From Amoeboradix gromovi (taxonomy: Eukaryota > Sanchytriomycota > Sanchytriomycetes > Sanchytriales > Sanchytriaceae): a DNA stretch of 12,946 nt. The notes beneath the pieces are model-generated. The model was not told the DNA's origin. It saw only the letters and a program-made list of their open reading frames with translations, and searched no databases. Position 1 is the first letter of the stretch. Every line of letters starts with the position of its first letter. Both the position numbers and the translations under genes were made by a program. Positions 7,106 through 12,946 of this stretch are shown here, one piece after another. The stretch lies in the NCBI GenBank assembly GCA_018985225.1, contig JADGIF010000247.1:1-12946 (forward strand). The letters run 5' to 3'.

Positions 7106-7423
7106 ATTAGCACAGCCAGTACTTGTTTAATTAAAAGAGTCGCTGTCAGATTCAGTATGAATACCTCTACAGAACCTATTATTGTTTCTCAGCGCCAGCA
7201 AAAAATTCTTACAAGGCTTGCAAGGCGCCTACTTATTTCATGATAGTCGACATCTTCCTCAAAGATATTATCATGTTTGCCAGAGTTTCATTCAACAATC
7301 ATAGAAGGCTCTTGAAAGGCCTCTCAGCGCTGTGATTAACCGACTTACCGCGCATTATAGCTATTAAAGGCGCCAAAAGTGGTTATGTATAAGTAGACAG
7401 AGATCGCATACTTGAATTGTATA
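7106..7423. other. Region with only short reading frames
   Basis: There is no gene I can support. Two tiny ATG frames exist on the + strand: 7157-7243 (28 residues, ending LARRLLIS) and 7240-7335 (31 residues). The first continues the frame of the ATG-less open frame to the left; the second overlaps it in another frame. Base composition is less AT-rich than other gaps and includes GGCGCC twice. This may be a decayed gene or the 3' flank of the duplicated zinc-finger segment. Confidence 0.35.
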
Positions 7424-7533
7424 CATCCTTATTTATTCCCAGCTCAGGGTAGTGGAAGTGTGAGCAATTAATGAACGGAGCGACTAGCTTCATTAATTTC
7501 TTTGTGGATACTCTTGGTTTTCTCGCAAATCGA
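7424..7533 (-). repeat. Repeat copy B at the 3' end of the zinc-finger gene
   Basis: The partner of copy A at 5581-5690, in the same orientation and about 1.84 kb away. It covers the last 13 or so codons of the intact zinc-finger gene plus about 70 bp past its stop. Weaker similarity, including AGAGATC, extends left to about 7399. The two copies therefore flank eIF5 and the ATG-less frame as direct repeats. Confidence 0.75.
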
Positions 7534-7795
7534 CTTGAGCCATTTTCCATGCTTGCTTATAAATTATATTCTTATCCTTTGTACCTAGCTGCTCCTCAAA
7601 CTTAATACATCTATTTAAATGGTTTCTTAAACTATCTACTCTGCCGTGTATTTTTAGTAACTTACCACAGTAGCTACAAGGGCTAGGTGATGAGTGAACG
7701 TTTTTGACATGTCTTTTCAAAACAGATTTTTCTTTAAAATTCTTATGACATCTAACGCAAGCAAGTTCCGAAGTCAACAATGCTTCTATTTGCAT
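7493..7795 (-). CDS. Small C2H2/C2HC zinc-finger protein
   Basis: A 100-residue protein if started at the first ATG (7793-7795). Finger 1 is a classical C2H2: C13-x2-C16-x12-H29-x4-H34. Finger 2 is C40-x2-C43-x15-H59-x3-C63, a C2HC variant. The remaining 37 residues are charged and end RENQEYPQRN. Two closely spaced fingers suggest nucleic-acid binding, but target and role are unknown. The frame runs upstream to a TTG at 7838-7840, unlikely as a start in a eukaryote. A GACATTTAG just upstream of the frame resembles the 3' ends of the introns nearby, so a short 5' exon is possible. It lies 66 bp after the stop of the neighbouring K+ channel, on the same strand. Its tail is duplicated next to eIF5, suggesting a multicopy family. 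Confidence 0.65.
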   Translation of the reverse strand: MQIEALLTSELACVRCHKNFKEKSVLKRHVKNVHSSPSPCSYCGKLLKIHGRVDSLRNHLNRCIKFEEQLGTKDKNIIYKQAWKMAQVDLRENQEYPQRN

Positions 7796-7857
7796 CGATT
7801 GTGTTTCCTCCTTTAAGCGTGAAGTTGTCCTAAATGTCAAAATAAATTTAAAATCGC

Positions 7858-7863
7858 TTTATT
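7858..7863 (-). terminator. AATAAA overlapping the stop of the left Kv channel
   Basis: On the - strand the gene ends TAATAAA: stop TAA (7862-7864) overlaps AATAAA by two bases and also makes a double stop. The next start codon is 66 bp past the gene's end. Confidence 0.5.
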
Positions 7864-9206
7864 AAACACCGGAAAACGGGTTGTCTCTTTGAGAAATATG
7901 AATTATTGCCGACATTTGAATATCATTCTCTACCGATTTTGAGGTTTTTGATACCCCAATATCTGTATCATCCACAAAGTTGTACTCTTCATCGAGTTCA
8001 TGAGTTCCAGCAAAACTCCCAAGTGCTATCTTAACTTCTGATATCTGATCTAATGCATGTCGAATATTACTCTCTAGTCTGTTTGCATGATTCTCCGTTT
8101 TTATCAGATCTTCAAGCATCAGCCTAAGAAGTTGAACTTGCTCAGGCAGTAGTATAGTAGGCTGCCCATATACCTTGTCCTGAAGTCTTAAAATGTTTTG
8201 CAATTTCAAATCCTGAACTTGTTGCTTCACACTTGATTTAGCTCTGTATTCCTCATATAACTCAGTCATATTCATACTTAGGATAGTTATGGGGAATGCA
8301 ACTACTAGTAGACCTGTAAACATAGTAAAGCCAGCAATTAATTTGCCCCAAAAACTCATCGGAACCATATCCCCATATCCTACCTAAATTATACATAATT
8401 ACTGTAGTTAATGTTACCATAGCCCACCACATCGAATCTGGAATAGATTGAAATTCTGACCTTTGTCCTGCTAGTTCTCCTTCCGTATAAAATAATATTC
8501 CCGAAAATGAGTCTTTTGTCGAAATAGCTAATTCTGCATAATACACACAACTGCCATATAGAAACAAACAGTTTGTTATTAGAAATACGAGCATTAAAAC
8601 CGCATCTCTGGACCTCTTCAGAGCTTCAAATACCATTTGGACTTGTTGTGTATGTTGAGAAATTTTGAGTAATCTAAACATTCTGAGTATTCTGGACAAT
8701 CTTATAATGCCTATTAAAGCTTGGTTAGTGTCCTCAAAGAAAATCGTGAGGAAAAAAGGTAATATTGTGAATAAATCAATCATCCAAGACACCGAAAATA
8801 TATATTTGTGAATCCATTTGAAAGATGGGAAAAAGACAATCCGAAGAAAATACTCTAACGTAAATATCACAGATATAGCGAGCTCATTATATTTCCATAA
8901 CAATCTCTCTTTTGGTGTACTGTTTAATGACCAAACTGTTTCAAGAGAAAATGATACAGCACACCAAATGATTGACGTTGCTAAAAACGTACTGGTGATA
9001 GCACCAGCTATTCCAAATTTAGGATCCGTTAATATTAGAAATACAGATTTACGAAATCTTAATATTGGCTTGTCATCAGACTGAATTTTAAATTCCATAG
9101 ACTTATTTCTTGCTATCTCCTTTACAGAATTATCCGAAGAGGAAGTTTCGCTGCTTGAATTATCGCTATCTCTTCTGAATCCTGATGCTGCATTATGGTA
9201 ATTCAT
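7862..9206 (-). CDS. Voltage-gated K+ channel, T1-less, left copy of tandem pair (one 19-nt intron)
   Basis: Exon 1 is 9206-8403 and exon 2 is 8383-7862, joined in phase 0 to give 441 residues. It is a six-TM voltage-gated potassium channel of the plasma membrane. S1 is about 65-87, S2 107-126 and S3 138-157 with D144. S4 carries R169, R172, R175, R178 and K181 at every third position. S5 is 201-222, and the pore has SIPDSMWWAMVTLTTVGYGD, with the filter at 267-273. S6 (about 283-307) has hinge Gly292 and FPIT where animal Kv channels have PVP. The N-terminus (1-55) is Ser/Asp-rich and has no T1 domain. The C-terminus (about 330-400) is helical and coiled-coil-like, possibly the tetramerisation element. 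Without splicing, the frame shifts inside the filter. The gene is 68 bp downstream of its paralogue. Confidence 0.93.
8384..8402 (-). other. 19-nt intron inside the K+ selectivity-filter codons
   Basis: On the - strand the intron reads GTAATTATGTATAATTTAG. Removing it joins ACT ACA to GTA GGA TAT GGG GAT, giving TTVGYGD exactly. It is phase 0 with canonical GT-AG ends. A second AG lies 4 nt downstream, in the sequence AG-GTAG; using it would shift the frame and destroy the filter. Retention also shifts the frame. Confidence 0.9.
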
Positions 9207-9274
9207 AAAAAGATTTTGACCAAGCCTCTCAATTTGAAGATAATTAAAAATAAATCTGGTAATAAAGCTGCTAT
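9207..9274 (-). promoter_or_regulatory. 68-bp gap between the two Kv channels
   Basis: The downstream channel's promoter, if separate, must fit in this AT-rich gap or lie inside the upstream gene. No clear TATA or CCAAT box is seen. Co-transcription of the pair is an alternative. Confidence 0.3.
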
Positions 9275-9279
9275 TTATT
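9274..9279 (-). terminator. AATAAA containing the stop of the right Kv channel
   Basis: On the - strand the last codon AAA and stop TAA (9275-9277) form AATAAA. The pattern matches the other five genes with overlapping hexamers. Confidence 0.5.
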
Positions 9280-10575
9280 TTGCGAGGAAAGGTTCTACTT
9301 TTATATCTCTGGCTATGTCATATGATATTTTAGCAGAATTCCTATATGTCTCTCCCCTACCTAGTAGTATTTGAACTCCAGCTCTAATTTGTTCTTGTTC
9401 TTGTTGCAAAGAGTATATCATATTGTTGATTGAAGCCGTAAAACTATCAATCTCATCTAATTCAGAAATTACTGATTTTAAGATAGATAGCTGTTTTTGG
9501 GTTATATCTGGTATATTCGTAACGGAAACCCTGAAACGTAGCTTATCCAAAGGGTTATTTACAGCAACATGTGTTGTAAATTCTTTTACTCTTTTCTGCT
9601 TTTTAGATTCGTCATAGAGTTCAGACATGTTAATGGACAAAATTGTAATAGGAAATGCGATTAATAATATTCCAAGAAACATTGCAAGACCAGCTATAGT
9701 CTTTCCTAGTCCAGAGGTTGGGTACATGTCACCATATCCTACCTAAATGAAAAAAAGAATACCGTAGTCAGTGTGACAATCGCCCACCACATAGTATGCG
9801 GAATAGACTGAAATGTAGAAACAGAGCCATTTAATGTACCACTGGTGTATACTAGCAAGCCAGTGCTAGTGTCGAGGGTTGATATTCCAGCCTCGGAGAA
9901 GTAGACAAAGGATCCAAAAATAAATAATCCATTAATTAACAAAAATACAAGCATGAGAATAGCTTCTCTTGATCTAGACATTGCCTTGACTACCATCTTA
10001 ACCTGCTTCATATTTTTTGACAATTTAAATAATCTAAAAATTCTTAAAATTCGTACTAAACGAACAACTCTCAAAATTGATACATCAGAGCTGTTTTCTG
10101 TAAAAATTTGAATGTAAAAAGGAAGAATAGACATCAAATCTATTAAAGAAGATGGTTTTATCAAATGATTAGGTAGCTTTGCTAAATCTGGGATTAGCAA
10201 GACTTTCGCAAAATAATCAACACTGAAAGTAATGTTAAAAAAAAGTTCGAACCCGTTGAATATCGCTTGCTGTTCGTCGCTGCTGTTTAGTATATGCATA
10301 GTTTCTAGAATAAACTCTAATATAGACCCAATAATTATAAATGCCAAAATTATAGAAATTATTTTAGCACTTTTGCTGTATTCTAAATCGTCCAATGTTC
10401 CAAATACTATCTTTCGAAATTTTTTGATCTTCGAATCTTCGGGGTTTACGGTGTACATTTCTTTCCAGCCTGCTTTTGCAGCTTCCTGCTCTTCAAACTC
10501 TATTTCCTCAGTTCCTTGTTCCTTATTAGTCTTATCACGTTTTCCAGCAATAAGAAATGCATCAGTTGCTTTCAT
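9275..10575 (-). CDS. Voltage-gated K+ channel, T1-less, right copy of tandem pair (one 20-nt intron)
   Basis: Exon 1 is 10575-9763 and exon 2 is 9742-9275, joined in phase 0 to give 426 residues. S1 lies at about 70-92, S2 at 106-127 and S3 at 142-159. The S4 sensor has R169, R172, R175, R178, R181 and K184, one more basic position than the neighbour. The pore is HTMWWAIVTLTTVGYGDMYP. S6 (about 286-310) contains AGLAMFLGILLIAFPITILS, clearly paralogous to the left copy. The N-terminus (1-50) is Glu/Lys-rich with no T1 domain; the C-terminal tail has a Gln/Glu-rich helix near 390-405. The unspliced frame would end seven codons past the filter Thr (VFFFSFR then TAG). Start at the first ATG, 46 bp from the proteasome stop. 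The paralogues have diverged considerably outside the core, so the duplication is not recent. Confidence 0.93.
9743..9762 (-). other. 20-nt intron at the same filter position as in the paralogue
   Basis: On the - strand the intron reads GTATTCTTTTTTTCATTTAG. Its removal joins ACT ACG to GTA GGA TAT GGT GAC, restoring TTVGYGD. Phase and position are identical to the intron in the left channel, and the sequence after the AG (GTAGGATATGG) is also shared. It has a run of seven T in the middle. Confidence 0.92.
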
Positions 10576-10621
10576 ATCTTAGAGAAACAAAAAGCCACAT
10601 TAAAGATTTGATTTCAATAAT
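10576..10621 (-). promoter_or_regulatory. 46-bp gap between proteasome beta5 and the right Kv channel
   Basis: This is the shortest same-strand gap in the window. It must hold the beta5 3' UTR and the channel 5' UTR. No obvious promoter element is seen. Confidence 0.3.
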
Positions 10622-11348
10622 TTACTCGATTCCGTTATAGTGATAGTATAACTCGCTAACGTCCCATGCGCCTATAAAGTCCCATCCTTTTTGGTCAATG
10701 TGATATACTAAATTAATCTAAACAACCATTGACTCTACCACCACTTGCGGCATCTCTATGTGCGGCATGGTATATTGCTCTTTTTCCAAGCTCTAATGCC
10801 TGTTCTTTAGTCAAATCATACTTGTAAGTGGTATCAAGAACACCATAAGCATGGGTGCTTCCACTGCCAACACTAAATAGCTTACCTTCCAATCGTTGCC
10901 CATCATTATCCACGTAATAAATCTGAGGTCCTTTGTCATCCCAACCACAGATCATAGTTCCCATGCTCAATCCACGTCCCTTGTACTGATAAATCATGTT
11001 ACATAACACCTTGCTAGCACCGCAAACACTAATTCTTTTTCCATACTGCAATTCATAGGTTCTGCAATATTTGCCGAGATTTCTTTGCCAATAGCTACAA
11101 TCGGCAGCCCCACCAGCCATCGTTCCTAACAAATAAGGATTAATTCTGATAACTTTGTGAACAGATTGTGACGCTATATAGCTGCCAGCTGTTGCTCTTG
11201 AGTCAACAGCGACAACTACACCGTGTTTGTAGGTGAAGGCAAGAGTTGTAGTTCCTTTATGCATTTTAGATGTAATAATTGAGTTGTCTACATCAGATAC
11301 TTCCGGGAGTTTATGTAAATTTGAATGAACATCAAGAACTTCAAGCAT
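10622..11348 (-). CDS. PSMB5: 20S proteasome beta5 subunit (one 19-nt intron)
   Basis: This is the chymotrypsin-like catalytic subunit (Pre2/PSMB5). Exon 1 is 11348-10727 and exon 2 is 10707-10622, giving 235 residues. The propeptide is cleaved before Thr33 in HKG-TTTLAF, leaving a mature chain of 203 residues. Catalytic Asp17 and Lys33 (mature numbering) are D49 and K65, and the S1-pocket Met45 is M77 in [16 protein letters not shown] and HRDA are present. Exon 2 supplies [20 protein letters not shown], the normal C-terminal block; without splicing the protein would stop after GGRVNGCLD. Two oddities: the usual DAYSGG is DAASGG here, and the 32-residue propeptide is shorter than in yeast (75) or human (59). 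An in-frame stop precedes the ATG, so the start holds unless there is an upstream exon. Confidence 0.96.
10708..10726 (-). other. 19-nt intron near the 3' end of beta5
   Basis: On the - strand the intron reads GTTGTTTAGATTAATTTAG, in phase 1. It joins AAT-G to TA-TAT-CAC, giving N-V-Y-H, the conserved beta5 sequence. It ends ATTTAG like the two channel introns. An internal TTTAG nine bases in is not used. Confidence 0.92.
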
Positions 11349-11674
11349 TCTATTTTCAAGGAGATCTCAAAAAATATAGCTAAATCATGATATTTTCCAT
11401 TGTTTACCTTGAGCTGTGTAATAGCAACTTGTAAAAATTTATAAGAGCTCTTGTACCCATTATGTGGTACTAATTTTGAAAGGAGTCATCACGTGTTTGG
11501 AACTGATCAATTGAGTGTGCTCTGAATTAATTGAGGAGAAGCAACAGTATGATTCTTCTTCTTGTGGCTTATTCATTTCCAATGCAGCTGGAACAGGATC
11601 TAGCAACTACTGAGATATTTTTTTGCTGCTTTATTGGAAGCTGTTGTAGTATATTATATTTGATTTACTTTTAG
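11349..11674 (-). promoter_or_regulatory. 326-bp gap between DRG2 and proteasome beta5
   Basis: This holds the DRG2 3' flank and the beta5 promoter region. I see no gene. Short - strand frames exist, including one of 18 residues starting at 11460, but none is convincing. A CACGTG palindrome lies at 11490-11495, about 140 bp upstream of the beta5 start; a single hexamer is weak evidence. No proteasome-associated control element (GGTGGCAAA) is visible. Confidence 0.35.
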
Positions 11675-12769
11675 CTAAATAGTTTTTAATATTTGAATCA
11701 CATCCTCGTCTTCCAGTATATGCTGAATACCAACCTGTTGTGGGGAATGTCTAGTACTGCATCCCCATACTAACGCACATTTAAATTCTTCTTCCAACGA
11801 TTTATGAATCATTTTACATATATGCTGAACACTAGTGCTGCGCTTAACTACAAAACCGTTTTCAAAATCTGGATACTCTCCTTTTCTTTTAGTGTAGACT
11901 CGAATAAGGTCCAAATGATACCAAATACACTCTAATAAATAATCTAAATTTAAATCAAATTCGCAAGAGATAACCACAGAATTCTCTTGTGAAGCTAGTT
12001 CTTCCACTCGTTCTAAAGGAACCGAGTCAATCTTATTGTAGCAAAATAAGCCACGAATGTATCTTCTACCACCAACCAAGACGTCTACAAATTCGTCAAC
12101 TGTGTAGTCGCCATGGCATATTACCTCAGCATGATGGATCTTTTGATCTTTCAGAATTGAAGAGATTATTTTATCGTTCAAATGTATACACTTGCATGTG
12201 GCATTAAAATATATACCACCACCTTGCTTCTGCTTTATATATATATTTGGGGGTTCTTTGTTTATTCTAATACCCATGTACTCTAATTCTCGGAGCAAAA
12301 TATTCATTTGTTGAACATCTTTGGAAGCATCAAGCATAAATAACACTAGGTCAGCTGTACGAATTATAGAACAAACTTGACGGCCACGGCCTTTGCCTTG
12401 AGCTGCACCTTGAATAATACCAGGTAGATCTAAAAGTTGAACTTCAGTGCCGTGCAATTTCAACTTTCCAGGAATCGCAGTCAACGTTGTGAATTCGTAG
12501 CTAGCAACTAAGCTCTCTGTAGAAGTTAGTTTGGATAGTAAGGTACTTTTTCCAACAGAAGGAAAGCCTAGCATCGCAACTCTAGCCACGCCACTTTTTT
12601 GTACATCAAATCCCTCACCTTTTCCTGATGATTTTGGATCCTCCAATAGTTCCTGTCTCAGCTTCGCTAATTTTGCTTTTAATGAGCCCAAGTGATGCTC
12701 AGTTGCCTTGTTTTTCTGAGTTCTAGACATCTCATATTCAATGTCTTTGATTTTATCTGTAATCCCCAT
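11675..12769 (-). CDS. DRG2: Developmentally regulated GTP-binding protein DRG2 (yeast Rbg2)
   Basis: A cytosolic translation-associated GTPase of the Obg-HflX superfamily. The 364 residues equal human DRG2 in length. It opens MGITDKIKDIEYEMSRTQKN, with the DRG helix-turn-helix stretch and KGEGFDV at 50-56. G1 is GFPSVGKST (68-76), G3 DLPG (114-117), followed by AAQGKGRGRQV, G4 NKID (245-248), and G5 around VISC (266-269). The S5D2L insertion with QKQGGGIYFN (180-189) lies within the G domain. The TGS domain is about 291-364 and ends EDEDVIQILKTI. The MGI start, the N-terminal lysine helix and the TGS ending favour DRG2 over DRG1. DRG2 normally pairs with the RWD protein Gir2/DFRP2, not seen here. 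No intron; stop TAG. Confidence 0.96.
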   Translation of the reverse strand: MGITDKIKDIEYEMSRTQKNKATEHHLGSLKAKLAKLRQELLEDPKSSGKGEGFDVQKSGVARVAMLGFPSVGKSTLLSKLTSTESLVASYEFTTLTAIPGKLKLHGTEVQLLDLPGIIQGAAQGKGRGRQVCSIIRTADLVLFMLDASKDVQQMNILLRELEYMGIRINKEPPNIYIKQKQGGGIYFNATCKCIHLNDKIISSILKDQKIHHAEVICHGDYTVDEFVDVLVGGRRYIRGLFCYNKIDSVPLERVEELASQENSVVISCEFDLNLDYLLECIWYHLDLIRVYTKRKGEYPDFENGFVVKRSTSVQHICKMIHKSLEEEFKCALVWGCSTRHSPQQVGIQHILEDEDVIQILKTI

Positions 12770-12946
12770 CTGTTTACAATTACTTTTTTTACTAATGGGA
12801 CATCAAATATAAAAACTGGACTAACTTTGAACATTATTTCTGCTTTATTAATTTTATGGATTTAAGAGACGAGTGGACATTCAGCTAGTTGCGGAGTTGG
12901 CGAGTATAAAAGGAAAATAAATATTCTGTACAGCTATTCTCTTACT
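12770..12946. promoter_or_regulatory. Upstream region of DRG2, with a TATA-like box facing right
   Basis: No gene starts inside the window here. On the + strand TATAAAAG at 12905-12912 is followed about 30 bp later by a pyrimidine-rich TATTCTCTTACT at the window edge, as expected for a promoter of a gene beyond the right border. It may be a divergent promoter region shared with DRG2. Only the sequence motif supports it. Confidence 0.3.

Noticed and set aside
7157-7335. Two short + strand ATG frames (28 and 31 residues)
   Set aside because: Overlapping, in different frames, very short and without homology that I can see.
7796-7840. Start of the zinc-finger gene at a TTG (7838-7840)
   Set aside because: Non-ATG start in a eukaryotic setting. 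The first ATG at 7793-7795 keeps both fingers.
8262-9206. Kv genes as frameshifted pseudogenes
   Set aside because: Both breaks fall at the same codon and are exactly repaired by removing canonical GT-AG segments of 19 and 20 nt. Independent frameshifts would not do this.
11404-11460. 18-residue - strand frame with an LYR-like stretch (ALINFYKLLLHSSR), possibly a 5' exon of beta5
   Set aside because: A 58-nt intron could join it in frame to beta5, but that length does not match the other introns, its 3' end lacks ATTTAG, and no homology supports it.
1-12946. Alternative genetic code (ciliate-type stop reassignment)
   Set aside because: TAA and TAG end proteins at the expected family C-termini (PheRS, eIF5, DRG2), and no in-frame stop is needed inside conserved domains once introns are removed.
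1-12946. Bacterial features such as operons with Shine-Dalgarno sites, CRISPR arrays or insertion sequences
   Set aside because: All recognisable genes are eukaryotic, some have introns, and no regularly spaced repeats or transposase genes are visible.

Overview
The window looks like a small, AT-rich, very gene-dense eukaryotic genome. Ten protein genes fill almost all of it. Six are recognisable eukaryotic core or signalling genes: eIF5, DRG2, proteasome beta5, a mitochondrial-type PheRS, a 7TM-RGS receptor and voltage-gated K+ channels. An F-box/LRR protein and an FG-repeat nucleoporin fit a nucleus-bearing cell. TAA and TAG both end well-aligned proteins, so nothing suggests stop-codon reassignment. 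The gene set and the close eIF5, DRG2 and beta5 matches favour an early-diverging opisthokont, for example a Rozella-like or aphelid-like relative of fungi. This placement is inference; a ciliate or other protist cannot be excluded from sequence alone.

Layout. 204-1403 (+) is an F-box/LRR protein, facing tail to tail an FG nucleoporin (1436-2671, -). The nucleoporin start codon is only 3 bp from the divergent PheRS start (2675-3763, +). A 7TM-RGS protein follows (3917-5164, +). A 567-bp gap holds a ~111-bp tandem repeat and a duplicated tail of a zinc-finger gene, then eIF5 (5732-6853, -). 6839-7492 holds an ATG-less open frame and apparently non-coding DNA. From 12769 leftward a same-strand series runs DRG2, proteasome beta5, two tandem voltage-gated K+ channels and a small C2H2 protein; the last four genes are separated by only 46-68 bp.

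The channel and beta5 reading frames look broken until ultra-short GT-AG introns (19, 20 and 19 nt) are removed. Splicing restores the TTVGYGD selectivity filter in both channels at the same position, and the NVYH...GW C-terminal block in beta5. Six of ten genes also have an AATAAA hexamer overlapping the stop codon, implying extremely short 3' UTRs. Together these describe an unusually compressed expression system.

Functionally the window mixes translation (eIF5, PheRS, DRG2), protein turnover (beta5, F-box protein), nuclear transport (FG nucleoporin) and membrane signalling (7TM-RGS, two T1-less Kv channels). No genes form an obvious pathway cluster; proximity seems to reflect genome compaction and local duplication.
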